The position numbers were made by a program, and so were the translations under genes. A stretch of DNA of 64,000 nucleotides from Cristatella mucedo (taxonomy: Eukaryota > Bryozoa > Phylactolaemata > Cristatellidae), in NCBI GenBank assembly GCA_009760855.2, contig WPIO01000086.1, positions 662,501-726,500 of the forward strand. The letters are read 5' to 3'. Shown here piece by piece: positions 43,090 to 56,689 of this stretch. Each line of letters begins with the position of its first letter. Position 1 is the first letter of the stretch. The notes beneath the pieces are model-generated. The model searched no databases. It saw only the letters and a program-made list of their open reading frames with translations, and was not told the DNA's origin.

Positions 43090-43630
43090 GGCTCTAAGCC
43101 AAGCAACGCGTCGCCTTCAAGGTTTTGTCACTCACTTTTAGGTCACTTCGTTCTTTAACTCCAGCCTACATATAATATCTACTCCCCCGCCAGACTAATC
43201 ATCGCACCACCCGCTTTTTGGAATAGAATCGTTCACCTATACCTCGTACGAATATGAAACCCTTAGGAGATCGTACCTTTAGTTCAAATGTTCCCGAAGC
43301 CTGGAACTCACTTCCGACTTGTGTCAAGACATCCTCTGACTTGACCGCATTTATAAAGAAACTACAGTGCATCTATTTATGACCACATTTCGTGGATCCG
43401 TGTGATTTATCCTTTGTTTGCTCATGTTGCTGATAGTGACCATGCTGCCACTAACCTTATTTGCATGCTAACCCTGTGCATGTCGCCTCTAATCATGTTA
43501 TGGTTTTTGTTCATCGAGCATGCTACTGGTAACTGTTCGGTCGTGCTACCTCCAGAGTAAATATAAAGTGCTTAGAAAGATGCTAAATTCTCTGGGGGAG
43601 CTTTAAAATGTACTTTTATTATCATTATTA
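43090..43630 (+). mobile_element. LINE-B 3' fragment in the intron
   Basis: Sense: GCAACGCGTCGCCTTCAAGG, ATATCTACTCCCCCGCCAGA, ACCTCGTACGAATATGAAAC, GTGCTTAGAAAGATGCTAAA. Lies between the 42861 and 47419 exons. Confidence 0.75.
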
Positions 43631-43639
43631 TAGCGTGCA

Positions 43640-44720
43640 CAGTTTCAGCATATAAAATATTGTTAGTGGTAGCATGTAAAGTATCGTCCTGCATAAGCAC
43701 ACAAAGGTAAAGTCATAAGCACCTAGGAAATGCTGAGATGAACAGATGGGTTTCGTACTTGTTGAGTTTCGTCAAGTTCACGGATGCAGTGACGTCAATA
43801 GGAGTGAGCTCTATGGTTTGGCAGCATAAGAACTAATGGTATGGTCACCAAAGGCTTTGTGGTTGGTACGAAGTAGGTAAACAATTTGACTTATGAAATC
43901 AGATGCTACGACACCTGGCCAGGTGGGGTAGACATTATTTTGTATATGCTGGAGCGTTAGAATAAAGAAACCATTAAGTGAGTGACAGAACCTCGAATTC
44001 TATAAACTGCTTGACTTGGAGCCCTTGCCTGTCTCCAAGAAAAAGTGTGGTTTGGGAGCTGCTACAACTAAGGACAACCGTGTCAAGCTAATGAGGTATG
44101 AACGAAATGTAAGCACCTGATCGGGCAATCAGCGAGAATACTAAAAATCGTAATGTTATGTTGCAAATGCATTAACCGATTTGCATGTTGCATCCCTGTC
44201 TAATCTTTTGAGATTTTAGCAGCGCTACGTAGCTGAAAGCAAGTAGATAAGTCTGTGACGCCGTGAGCCCTCACTTATGAATAGGGTACCTAGATTAGTA
44301 CTGATCGCTCAGAAAATTAAAATATGCTATTTTTTGTGAGAAGAACGGTGCTAGTATTTTTTGGGAATTAGGTTAGACATGCAGGTTGGAGAACGTGAAT
44401 GAAAGCAACCGAAATTGGGTGACACGTCCTCAAACAGGAATGTTTGCACAGGAGCCTGCACTGGTCAGACAAAATCCAAGTAATATCACAAACTGCGAGA
44501 GAATAGCTGACTTGACTCCACAAATAGCATTTACTATTATGCTAATACATTTGAATAACTCACTCGGATAATTAAATATCGCTACATATACTTTGCAAAT
44601 GCTGTATTAGCGGACTAACTTCTATTAAAGATGAAAGCGTGCGCCATCGAGGAGTCAAAGGTCACTTTAGAACAGTAAACTGAGATTTCGGGAGAGTGAG
44701 CTACAGGAGATATTATTTTC
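43640..44720 (-). mobile_element. LINE-B fragment in the intron, inverted to the previous copy
   Basis: Antisense, highly decayed: CATGTAAAGTATCGTCCTGC, TTCGTCAAGTTCACGGATGC, GAGTGACAGAACCTC, and GGTCACTTTAGAACAGTAAA near 44660. A repeated internal part near 44380-44470 (GAGAACGTGAATGAAAGCAA) suggests two overlapping pieces. Confidence 0.65.
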
Positions 44721-47418
44721 CAGCCCATTTGAAGCAATATGTTTCCTACCTCTGAGTACATATAGGTTTTCCCATATCAAAATGCAGGAACAGCCAGCTG
44801 CAGAGCCGATGGAACCAGGGGGAGTTACCTTCCTGCAGAGGAGCAACGTCAAGGGCTACCACCTATCTGTCAGCCAACGACCATCACTGCCGACGAGATT
44901 ATGCTTGCTCCCATTCGATAAGCAACTACTCAGGTCGCGTCAATTAAAAACTTATGACTTCGCTAAGTATTTTTTTTTAAATTATCGGGAAAATAAAATA
45001 AAAAATATCATTACATTTTGCATCTCCCTAAGCGAACTTAATCTAGATGGAGCTTCTAGTGAGCCACAGCTATTGAGACCACTTCCACTGCCATTAAAAG
45101 CATGCACACAGACCTTCACCATTAAAAGGTAACACGATATACCCTGAGCCAAACTAGGGTGGCGACTATTGTCCAGCCTACTTAAAAAATGTGCAATTCT
45201 TACCCTACATAAATATTTCGCACGTATGGCAACACCAAATAAAAATACTAGCTCCACTATTAGATGCAGCTGAATCTCATCAGCCTAGAAATAATTTAAC
45301 ATCGCGTTCGCGTTAATATTACGGATCAAAGTAGCCACGAGTTTACCAATTTGGCACAGGTTCCAGCTAGTTTTGGAGCTTAAGGAAGTTATAATTGAAT
45401 ATAATTAGATTGTCAGAGAAATCCTAGATTATGAGCAGAGAACATATTGACGAAGTTATGAGCAGGTTTCGGCTGTCCTGTTATTCTGGAACGGAAAGTT
45501 GACATCACTGCTGCTCCTGTTCTGCCAGGTTGTAAACTGTTGGACATCTGCTTGATTTGCTAAACAAATGCAAATATTAGCCCTACTTAAGCATTTAACT
45601 TATACGACCATACTGGTCAAAATAAATGCTTCCTCTACCATTAGATTACCTTTAAAACCTGTACTGCAAAGAAAGCGGTAGTTTGCAGTTCTGACCTGCT
45701 AGATGAATTTTGGTGATTTTAAAATCACCAGGCTACTCCCGAAGGAATCTCTCAAAATTGTACTATGTCAACAAGTAATGATTGTCTAGCCCGTCATTTC
45801 CTCGTCAAGCAACTCGTCCCGGCGGCGTGGCTGACTTCGGGTAGCTCCTTCTTTCTCACACTGCACCGTACACACTTCTTCTTCTGCATTAATCGCATTG
45901 AGATTTCAGGTCTGTCGATACCATGCTATCGACCCTTCGGGCCATTGCATGCTGATCGAATTCGCCCGTCGCCGACTGTCTATACTTTCGTTTGATAAAT
46001 CGACGTTCCTCTGAAGCAAACGCATGGGATTAAGTAAATCGTTCCACAGTAGCATGGCAGTTTGCTTTTAAATGTCTGCCGGGGCTAGGTGCTGAGCAAG
46101 AAACCTTGTGGATCATGCACAGCCATCGTCTTGGAAATTTCAGCTTAATAAAGGACTGGCAAGACTAGATAGATTATTAGGAAAATGCCAAACACGAACG
46201 TAAAAGGTTAGTGTTACGATCATTTTCAGGACTGTACCTGGAGTATGGCTCCTCCATCTGTTGAGTGTTTAATCGTACGCCAGTTCTTAGATCACTTGAT
46301 GTATCTTTTGAGATTATGGCTTGGAGCTATATCTGCCTACTTTACCACAGCTTAGTGAGATACTAATAGGTAGAATATTTAGAACATGCTGACTAAGAAG
46401 ATACACGGAATCCAAGCTCAACAATGTAAGGGCTGGGTTGCATTGGTAAAAATGAAAGACAGTCGCATCAGATACTACGACATATTTTCTGACATTTCTG
46501 GTAGTAATTTACGTTAAAGACTACCCACAATACGATGCAAAACTTTGGGTCATAACGCAGCTGGTTTGATAGGCTTCTTTGATTATCCAGAACACTTTAA
46601 GGGCTGGGCCAGAGTGCTATATTAGTCACATTATGACCCCTAGCTATCTTTAGTGGCTCTTAATTGTCATCCTGTTGAAACTTGCTAGGTTGAATATAAT
46701 AATGGATAAAATTCACTTGGAGCTTTGAACAGAGACTCCCGATGTGGGCTCCGAGCGAGACTAGTATAGCCTGCTTCGTTAAAGGTTATGACAAGTTCTG
46801 GACATCATCGAATCTCATTGGCGAGGAAATTTGATGTTCTTACAAAAATGAACAGATCTTTTTAATTAACGGCATAGGTGCTCTTGATGAAGAGGTGCTC
46901 GTCTATTGGTGGCGTACCTGTGAGAGCATAACAAGAAATTACTACTCAAAAGCCCTGCTCAAGAGCCGGCTAGTCTTAGGTGTTAACAAGGCGTCTAGAA
47001 AAGTAGCACTCTAATAAGCATCGTGTTTTCTAAAAGAGAATATTTCTTAAAAGCTGCTTCTGTATTCGTTCGAACAGACTAGCTCAGCTGTGAAAGCCGT
47101 ATTTTCGGCAAATGAGTTCGGTTTTCTAAGTTGCTCCGTTGCGCTCTGAAACCTAAGTCTCAGCATTACAAAGCATCACCTTGAGGCAATAATTCTTTGA
47201 CAAAGTGACAGTCACAACGGCTCAGAACATTTTCCCCCAGCCATTAGAGTCTACATTGGTTTTGGGTGACGTGTACATCCAACGAATGAGTGGAAAATCA
47301 GCATCATTTGTGCTACTACAGAGCTTCTAACGACGAATGCCTGAAAATGAGCATACTTTTCATTACATCCTTTAGCAAGCGAACGGACAGCCTTATCTAT
47401 TGCACGTTTCTCTTTCAG
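44721..47418. other. Intron-like DNA; no supported gene
   Basis: Several 75-115 codon open frames occur (44782-45132, 45765-45995 plus; 44982-45257 minus) but none has motifs or paralogues. A good acceptor near 45910 (ATTGAGATTTCAG) leads to a short frame (PCYRPFGPLHADRIR) ending in a stop; I do not trust it. Confidence 0.3.
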
Positions 47419-47562
47419 GTGACTAATCAATTGAGGCCTGTGTACAGCACAGCCATACAGGCTGCGCCAGCGGAGAAGAGCAGCCTAGATTTTCCTCCGA
47501 GTTACGAGATGGTTATGGTCGCCAGATCGTTTTCCACTGGCACTGAACTTAAAAGTTCATAA
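47419..47562 (+). CDS. Terminal exon (tail E) of the PY-motif membrane-protein family
   Basis: Acceptor GCACGTTTCTCTTTCAG, phase 0, 47 codons plus stop. It reads VTNQLRPVYSTAIQAAPAEK, an acidic LDF, then PPSYEMVMVARSF and a Ser/Thr-rich end. PPSY is a canonical PPxY motif that binds WW domains, such as those of NEDD4-type ubiquitin ligases; YEMV is a YxxPhi endocytic signal; a Tyr kinase site is also possible. Compared with tail A at 2609 the PSYEMVM block is unchanged while flanks drift, so the block is under constraint. A promising neighbour is the cytoplasmic exon at 42861 (same strand, matching phase 0). Confidence 0.78.
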   Translation: MTNQLRPVYSTAIQAAPAEKSSLDFPPSYEMVMVARSFSTGTELKSS

Positions 47563-48577
47563 CGCTATATAATCAACTCAAACCCCCGAAGACCCTCTGC
47601 GTTTAAGACCCTTCATAGCTAATATTGGCCTTTAAAGGCAATCGACCTCGTAGGTGCATATATTTATTGACCGAGTTTTAATAAGGACTGACTGAAGTTT
47701 TCATCATTCGGATGCAATCGAGTTGTTGGTCGACTTTCAGAAACCATTCTCGAAAGAAACAAACTCTCACCGGCGTTCTATAAATTAAAGTTGGCGCCAA
47801 TAGGGAAATATATTCCATTGAATTTAAGGCAATCACTGGAATAATCTTGGCCCAGTTAAAGGTGGACGTTTGTATTGAAATTCTTAAATTGTCATGCTCG
47901 TGAATTAATCATGAAATTAAATAGTGTATTCACAGTTTACATGTTTTATCATTTTAATATTCTGATCGTTTAAGAAGTGACCTAATTAAAATGTATTTAA
48001 TTGCACAGGTTTTCAGCACTGTTATAAAAACGAGCTCAAAACTGCACAACGTTAGCACGTAAAGACGCCTAGCGAGTTTTGGTTTGCAAGCGATAGAACT
48101 AGCAAAAGTCTGAACGGAGCCTGCCAAGTGAATAATGTTAACCTAGCTGCGTTATGTCCGTCGGAGTTCACGTGGTCGATGTAAAAAGCTTCAGGAACCT
48201 GACAGTTTTAATCCAATTTCGTAAGTATATTAACTACTCATTAAGGAAATTCTGTATACAATTTAAAACCCAAATGTTTGATTAAGTCACTGACAAGAAT
48301 TAGTCGCATACGTGATTAATAGTGCTTTAATATAGGCTCCACATGGAAGCACGTTAGGAAAGATAATATACAGCCAGCCACAAATAGGCTGTACCAGAGA
48401 TGCAAGCAACCCTAATACTAGATAGGGACAGTGGAAAGAAATAGCTACATCGAAAATGTTCAAGCTAGGAAATGTGTGAAATAGAAATAGAAAGGGAGAG
48501 AGATATAGCCTGAGATAGTATGCAGGCATTAAAACTAGATAGATTGACATTGAATAAGGAACTGCATGACTGACTAG
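47563..48577. other. 3' flank and spacer
   Basis: Contains the presumed 3' UTR of the gene ending at 47562. I see no canonical AATAAA within the first 200 bp; ATTAAA-like words occur near 47786. No repeat landmark. Confidence 0.35.
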
Positions 48578-48766
48578 GATAGGGGTGGTAAAGATAGTTA
48601 CTTCAGCGAATAATCATATTTGCCTGAATGCTCGAGATGCAGAAAATGAATTAGACTTAAACTTTTATTTTGTCGCCAAATCTGCTTCGGTCAATGCCTT
48701 TAATCTGCATGTAAAATGTTATAGTCAAGCAATAAAATATCATGCGTGTAACCCGAAATCATGCTG
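48578..48766 (+). CDS. Possible ectodomain exon of a further family copy
   Basis: A frame open across about 62 codons to donor TGCTG|GTAGGA, exit phase 2 like the exons at 27499 and 40413. It reads VVKIVTSANNHICL, ELDLNFYFVAKSAS, NAFNLHVKCYS and HACNPKSC: beta-like strands followed by a C-x9-C-x4-C cluster before the donor, the same plan as the other two. The acceptor is weak (CTGACTAG at 48577, or ACTTCAG at 48606 in another phase). Confidence 0.4.
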
Positions 48767-49590
48767 GTAGGAGCTCATCTGCATTTGGAAGCATCTGTAA
48801 TTTTTAAATACCGGTTGACCTCTAAATACCGATAGTACTGCGACCAATGTTATTTAAAAACGAGCATGATTTAAAATAAACCTTTCAAGTTGGCGTCATA
48901 TTTCTAGATGACCTAAAAAAGTAGAGTCGCCTAATAATTCTGGACTAGTAATCTTCAGCAGTCTTAAGAGATACCAGAGCTCTAGAAAAAACATAAATTG
49001 GGTCCTTACGTTTCTTAAGTAGATGACATATGGTGACAGTCGACTTTTTCAAAAGGACACAAAAAATAAGTTGATGTTGGTTGCCGGAGGACTATTGGCT
49101 TACGCGTGATCATTTAGTACAACTAATTAGCTTAAAATTTATAAAAAAAAAGGATTCAGAATCCATTGAATGATGACGTTTATTCACAAATAATTATCTT
49201 GCGACAAAGCCATGTCTTACAAGTAAGGAGTCAGATAAAATCTACAAAGATCCTTTTATAGGAACCCAAATTTATTCTTTCTTGTAGCCTCTCTAGTAAT
49301 TTCATGATAGAGATAGGTATGTTCACATCTGTCTGGAAAGAGTTAGATTCAGCAGGGGCTTGTAGTTTGCAAAGTTAAGTTAAGAACTCAATAGTTTATA
49401 AAATAATTCGCATAGCTAATGCATCAGCGTAGACTAATCAGACAAGGGTTCATCTACTATCAGGAATTGAATTTCAATTAAAATGCTTTGTGTAACCTAA
49501 CTTCAGCTTAATATTCAGTGAACAAGTAAGCAATTTTGGTTGCACGGTAAAAAACTACACTAAATACCGTATTTATTTACTATACAGCCA
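48767..49590. other. No gene recognised
   Basis: AT-rich. A short frame after ACGTTTCTTAAGTAG (49006-49020) reads KNKLMLVAGGLLAYA, hydrophobic but too short and without donor support. Confidence 0.3.
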
Positions 49591-49594
49591 ACAT

Positions 49595-50844
<1,250 letters not shown>

Positions 50845-50966
50845 ATGCCATTGTTTGTCCTAGCTCTCGGTCAGTTCATTACAGTCAACGGAAATGGTCT
50901 TTGCCAATGCAGCAATTTTTCACAAGCCGATCCAAATCAGCGAAAAACTGGCTGTGCAAAGCTAAG
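50845..50966 (+). CDS. Possible signal-peptide / Cys-rich first exon
   Basis: Begins with MPLFVLALGQFITVNG, a plausible short signal peptide, followed by GLCQCSNFSQ and KTGCAKL. It may leave at CTAAG|GTTCGA (phase 2) or continue open to a stop at 51072. The C-x-C...GCAK pattern is echoed weakly at 29440 and 38820. A first exon with a signal sequence is what the family would need, but it lies downstream of the 48578 exon, so it would start another copy. Confidence 0.3.
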
Positions 50967-51067
50967 GTTCGACATCGGTGCTCACTCTTTCTTAAGTGTT
51001 CTTTTTCCATTTCAACCCAATAAATGCGTTCAATCTCGGGCACTGAACAGCAATCAATTGCTAATCC

Positions 51068-51128
51068 TTTGAAAATCCTGCAATTTATTACAACCTTTCC
51101 AAATCCTACAATTTATTGCAACCTTTGA
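51068..51128 (+). repeat. Short tandem duplication (~28-bp unit)
   Basis: AAATCCTGCAATTTATTACA followed by ACCTTTCC, then AAATCCTACAATTTATTGCA and ACCTTTG: two diverged adjacent copies. Confidence 0.75.
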
Positions 51129-51348
51129 AAAATCATCCGGAAAATGGTTAGGAGAAACTTTAATTGTCATGGCATAGTTGTACATTACATTCTATGAGTT
51201 TAAAGGCAGTCCAAAAAAGTTGATGCCATGTCGCACATTCATCTTGGAGGATGGCACAGCATTAGACATGCTGCGCTTTGCCAATGCCGTACAGCTGAAG
51301 CTGTAAGTCCATGGTATGCTTCTCACAACTACCATTGACCAAATCCAG

Positions 51349-51510
51349 GTGACCAATCAACCTAAGCCTACAGGTAATAGGTATGACGAATTAGAGATTA
51401 CTAGAGTTCACTCTCTGGCCACGCTGCTTTGTGTTCGCACTCTACAGCCAACACACCAGATCTCGCAAATCTCGCCAGGCTACCTCTTGCTTAACGTTCT
51501 GATTGCATAA
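51349..51510 (+). CDS. Variant terminal exon (tail F) with a different tyrosine motif
   Basis: Acceptor CATTGACCAAATCCAG, phase 0, 53 codons plus stop. It opens with GTGACCAATCAA (VTNQPKP), matching tail E (GTGACTAATCAATTG, VTNQLRP), then diverges to GNRYDELEITRVHSL. PSYEMVM is absent; RYDELEI offers a YxxL-type motif inside an acidic setting instead. The C-terminal half (SPGYLLLNVLIA) is more hydrophobic. It could be the tail of another gene copy or a mutually exclusive 3' exon of the gene with tail E. The hydrophobic end may come from reading past a decayed stop. Confidence 0.55.
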   Translation: MTNQPKPTGNRYDELEITRVHSLATLLCVRTLQPTHQISQISPGYLLLNVLIA

Positions 51511-53009
51511 TCGTCGCAAGTTAAAGGTTTTGTTTAATCCAGCCAGCAGCATGGAAGTGGCAATTAAGGACGGTTTATTTCATCGCCATCAAGCATTTTT
51601 TACAACAATCTATACAAGATATGTGAATTTTTTCGAATGAGATTCCGCTCTCTGGGGGTACTATAAAAATTATTAATCCTGATATTATTATCTCAAAAAG
51701 TGCAAGCGTAACAGTGTACCGGAAATAAGTACTAACAGTAAATTCGCTACCGTCGTTAGTGTGCATACTCAAGTCATGAGACCACAGGTACACGTCTAGC
51801 AGGGTATTAGGTTAGGGAGACCTTGTGTTTAGCTGGTAAAAAACGTCAGCACCCCCCCCCCCAACCAGGTGTGGTGAGCATTAGAGCTCCAGTGAGAGCT
51901 AAAACATCAGTGGTAGGGCAGGAAGCTATATTAATTAGCAAAACATCAGGCTTGCTCAGCTGTAGTGGTGTTACGGTGAAAATGAGTATTTATTGATCGT
52001 GCTCTGCCTGAAGGCGGTTGATGACGTTTCCAGAGTTATGAACTTTCAGTTTGCTGATCGGTGCCAAGCCATTATGAATCTAATTAAGTGGATCGCAGAT
52101 TAGCCTAATTAGAGTGGATTGCTGTGGATTGCGGCCATTTGCAGTAATCCGTTGAACCCGCTAGGAACTGCAGTAGGGAGAATAGGTAGGTGGAAATTGC
52201 TTAAGCTTTCAAGGTGTATCATTGGTTTCTTAGTTAATAGATTGGCAACAGCTTAAATACAGGCACAAGGAAATAATCACGGATAATGAAATACACTAAT
52301 ATTAGTAACGCATTACAGAAGGATATCTTAGTATCTCACACCTATGGAAATATCAATAGCAACCTGTAAGCTAGTAGTATTTTTTAATGAAATTACTTTT
52401 CGATATTAGGTCAGTCTGGGCTAGTCTAAACTTAGACATTGAGGTTTTACAAGGAGCTATGTGAGGAAAGACCTCTAGGGATAGCACTGGCGGAGAGATG
52501 ATCACACAACAGCATCCCCTATTAGGAGAGCAAAGATTTTTAATGAAGGCATAAGCTTAGGTTTTCGTATTAGCAGCAATTCGGTGTTATCGTCATTTAT
52601 TTTCTAGACGTTTTCTTGACATCCAGGATCAAATGATAGCCTGCTCCTCACGTAAAAATGTGTCATTCACAAATCGTCGATTCGCAGGTGCTGCTTAGAT
52701 AGCCCTGAGCCCTAGCCAAGGTGGGTCAACCCGTGCTGAGCAAGTTAAATATGTTAGTTCTCACTTGCAACCATGCAGTGAGTAATAGTTAAGTGGCTAC
52801 AGCATGATGTTGAAAGACAGTCGGCTAGAATGATTAGAAGCATCGACAAACTTAGGTAAATGGAATGATGATTAAACCAACTTAAAATTGATGGGCGAAC
52901 CAAATATGACTCCGAAATTGGAAAGATTGGAGCTCGCACTCGGCTCTACCAGTATGTGTGCAGCTGATTCTGCGTGAAATCTAGAGGTTATCTTCCAATG
53001 AGACCCTTC
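51511..53009. other. Spacer with LINE scraps
   Basis: Small pieces only: LINE-A-like AGCAGCATGGAAGTGGCAAT (51546, minus), a LINE-B tail GATTCCGCTCTCTGGGGGTA (51640, plus) and LINE-A-like CAGCAATTCGGTGTTATCGT (52574, minus). A run of 12 C occurs at about 51851. No host exon recognised. Confidence 0.4.
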
Positions 53010-53815
53010 ACGTGACGACCACATCAGCTCTACGGTCAGGTCTGTCTACCTTCGAGTACATGACATTGCTAAACTGCAGGCTTCATTTTTGGACTGGGAT
53101 AACGCATATAAATTGGTACCTGCATTTGTAACAGCACATCTCCACTTCTGTAACTCAATTATTTCTGGTCTATGAGCCGACGCAGTGAGGTGATTACAGC
53201 TGGTGTAAAACTCTGCGGCAAGACTTGCCTGTCGCGAGCTTCAAAGTTGCTACATCACACTTGCTCTCACCGACCCTCACTGGCTCCCAGACAAGCAACG
53301 CATCGAAATCCAATTTTGTCACTTGCTTCATGTCCCTAAGTTATTTGGTTCCAGCCTTCTTATCAGATCTATTTTCCCACCAGGCTAGGCGTCGTACCAC
53401 CCGCTTTTAGAATGTAATATTTTGCTTATATATCGTAAAAACCTTAAATCCTTTGGTGATCTTGACTTTAGTTGGTATGCTCCCAAAGCCTGCAGCTCGC
53501 TACTGATTTGCTTCACGGTATTCCCAGACTTGACCGCACTAAACAGAAAATAAAATGCATCTATTTATTACAGCATTTAGTGGGTCGTTGGGATTCATCA
53601 TTGATATGCTTAGGCGTGCTGACACTTTACATGCTGCCACACAACCATTCTTGCATGCTGACCCTGTGTATATCACCCGAACAATGTTATACTTGTTCTC
53701 ATTGAGCATGCTACTATTCACTATTCGATTGTGCTTACTTTGCAGCGAATGTAAAGTGTTTAGAAAGATATTGTGTTCTCTGAGGGTGTTGTATAAAATT
53801 TATTATTAGTATTCA
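53010..53815 (+). mobile_element. LINE-B 3' fragment
   Basis: Sense: CGACCACATCAGCTCTACGG, TCTGCGGCAAGACTTGCCTG, CGACCCTCACTGGCTCCCAG, CCACCAGGCTAGGCGTCGTA and the 3' end TTTAGAAAGATATTGTGTTC, CTCTGAGGGTGTTGTATAAA plus ATT triplets. Confidence 0.8.
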
Positions 53816-54059
53816 TATTAGGTAATGTGCCTATAATGGCGAAACTTTGTTGTACGCGGCGGCTGAACTTTTGAAAAAAATTCAGTCTATTCATGCCCTC
53901 TGCTTCTTTGCTAAAAATTAATTAAATATTCTATTTCTCATCCTAAGCCTTTGAGTTGAAGAAGGCATTGGTTACACGAGATTTTGCCCTGTGGGTTGTA
54001 GCAATACTTGGGGATTCAAGCTCCACAAGATTTGTGTGACAGCATATTGTCGCGAGACT

Positions 54060-54250
54060 TTGAGATGCACATTCAATTTCTGCAGTGCTAATACTACCAT
54101 GCTACTCACACATTTGACCCTCTTCCTGACTCAAAAGTGCTTTTCGTGTTCACTTTCTAACACTAAATGAATTACGTAATCTTGGCTACTGTTGGCTAAC
54201 CAGAAGCCACTTAGGCTACTAGCCGGCTACGGGAAAGTCTCCATCTTAAA
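54060..54250 (+). mobile_element. LINE-A 3' fragment
   Basis: Diverged sense copy: TACCATGCTACTCACACATT, GACCCTCTTCCTGACTC, TGGCTACTGTTGGCTAACC, CCGGCTACGGGAAAGTCTCC. Confidence 0.5.
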
Positions 54251-54494
54251 ACCCGGATAGTCGATGAGTTTAACGAAGATAAATATTTACACAGAATTAG
54301 CAGATAAGGATCAAATCGCAAACATCTTTTTGGGTTTGGAATCAATAAGCTGCTTTTCCATCTGACTTTGCTCGGGAATCAAGTAAGAACATACACTTCT
54401 GGTAGTTTCAATAAATTCCCCTGTCAAAAAATTGAACACCATGACCAAATTATTCTTTCCTTTAAGATATAGACAGAGGGAGAGAGAAAGATAC

Positions 54495-54497
<3 letters not shown>

Positions 54498-54541
<44 letters not shown>

Positions 54542-54566
54542 GAGGAGGAGGAGGAGGAGAGAGAGT
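54498..54566. repeat. (GA)n then (GGA)n microsatellite
   Basis: About 40 nt of GA repeat followed by GGA triplets and a short GAGA end; a pure purine strand. It encodes the Ser-Leu repeat in a spurious 143-codon minus-strand frame. Confidence 0.95.
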
Positions 54567-55244
54567 ATTAGCACAAATAGATACGTAGCGATAGGATTGT
54601 GCAATTGAAACCCGCCTCCCCCTGGGTGTGTGTAGAGGGTGTTGGCTAAAAGACGAAAACCCACAAACGCTTTCACTGATTGTGGTAGGTTTAGAGGGGC
54701 ACGCTTATCAACAGCTACGCCAATGTGGCGTGTAATCTTCATTGCTCACGTGTTGTTTAGATAGGGATGAGCCATAATGGTGGATGGATCAACTTGTGCT
54801 GAGCTTGGGGCGCAATTTCGTTCTCAGACTCAAAAGCATGCAGTGAGTGTTAGTTTAGTGGCTACTGCTTGACTTTAGAAGACAGTTTAGTAGAAGATAC
54901 CGGATCATTAATGATTGTTACCCGCTTTGTTGAAGAATACCTTAGTATTTACAGGCTTATCTTAGCAGCTATTGTGCTTTTAATTCGATCCACACACCTT
55001 TTATAACTGTTGAGTAAACTCTCACGAGAAAATCTAACATTGATATCTCGACAAACTATTTACCAACTGACTGATTCAGCAGTGTCAACGATCCTTTATC
55101 CATTTTGTTAAATAGCGCTTGTCCGACTTTGGCCTCAAAACAGCTTTCATAGTAATTAAGATGAGACTTTCATCAATGTCTTTGAAAACAAGTTCAATTA
55201 GATTGAACTATGATTTTAGTTTAGAGATTCAACAGAATCAGAGA
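54567..55244. other. No gene recognised
   Basis: No repeat landmark or supported ORF; the frames here extend only through the purine repeat. Confidence 0.3.
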
Positions 55245-56400
55245 CTGAAATGTAATGTAACTCCGTCCGTAACTCCGCCAGACCACAAAACTCTATAGAT
55301 GCTACACAGGAGAGTTTAGTATAGTGCACTCAACCTGAATGGCTTTCGGTACACAATCAGAAGCCAGCGGAGTTCATCTCACACAATGCAGACAAAGTGG
55401 GAAGAATAGCAGAGTCGGGAAAGTAGTTGAGGTAGTGAGTAGCATGGAAGTAGCATCTCAAGACCACTGAAAAGGATGAGCCATAGTCGGCTTCAGGAGT
55501 GTCGTGGTCGTTGCCTAAGAATTTTTGAAGCAAGTTCCACAGTCTAGGACCTGCTGAGCTAAAGCTTGTGTCACAAACGGTCTTTAAGCGCTTGCATGGA
55601 ACGGCTAATTTATTTTCCATACAGGATCTGAGGGCACGAAGAGGCTGAAGCTGGTGCAGCAGTTTGACTAGGTATGGAGGGACCAATCCGTAGCGGGCCT
55701 TGTGGGTCAGCCTAAGAGCTTTGATCTGTATCCGTTTGTCAACCGGCAGCCATCCTAGCTCTTTTAGAAAAGGAGGCACGTAGTCAAACATGTGGAACTG
55801 GAAAACTAGCCTTGCAGCCATATTCATAGCCGTTTGCAGTGGCCAAGATGCTTTTTCTGGTAGCCCAGCCAAAAGGGAATTAAAATAATTAAGCCGAGAA
55901 AAACTTAGGAGCTAGTTAAATCTTTTGCAAGCCGCTGTGGAAGACAGCTCCTAATCTTAGATAAAGATCAGACGTGATGGCTATCTGTTCAAGCAGTCTT
56001 CTGAATGAAGGTTTTAAAATTTACTCAGCTGCCGAAAATGTCACCTACATTTTGAGCACGATGGTTGCACAACAGCATGACCTATTAGAAGATCAAAGCC
56101 TTTTAATTCAGCCACATGCTTAGGGTGTCCTATGAGCAGCATTTCGGTTTTATTGTCATTTAGTTTCAAGAAATTTTCCGATATCCATCGAATGTCGCTA
56201 AATTCAAGCACTCAGTTTATCAGTCGCTGCAGCAGATTCCGACTGTTTGAATGACAAATACAGCTAACTATCGTCAGCATAAGAGTGATATCCTATTCCA
56301 CGGGCCATAATTGCTTTTCACAGTCTTGTGTGTCAGACCTGACCCCCACACGACACGGATTGAATACGATCTGACTAGTACGATTTAAACCACGCCAGTG
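55245..56400 (-). mobile_element. LINE-A, near the same extent as the 10 kb copy
   Basis: Antisense, 3' end TGTAATGTAACTCCGTCCGT, GAGAGTTTAGTATAGTGCAC. The minus strand holds 171 codons (55357-55872) starting AGLPEKASWPLQTAMNMAAR and running to a stop soon after LCEMNSAGF. Further RT sequence to CCCCACACGACACGGATTGA at 56352, the same place where the 10 kb copy ends. No YADD frame survives intact. Confidence 0.85.
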
Positions 56401-56689
56401 CCTCGTCTGCAAGACAAATCGTTTTTCTCGATATCTCACTAATTAGGAAAAAATAAAAAATTGCAGAAAAATCACCTCCTAACAGCCCTTTAATCTTATT
56501 CTTTGTTTTGCTTATTCGTTCTGAAATTGTCCATGTAGTCACAAATAGATTGATATTATTTTCGCCCTTCGCATATAGAGCTCTTAAATGGTATTTTAAC
56601 TCACTTTAATTCCATGCAAATGATAAAACGTATGTGTTATTACTAGTAGAATCATGGTTTTCCCCGTTGAGTTTTTAGAAATCGACCCA

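Noticed and set aside
54311-54742. 143-codon minus-strand frame with a Leu/Ser-rich core
   Set aside because: The core is the (GA)n/(GGA)n tract, and the flanking frame has no motif or splice support.
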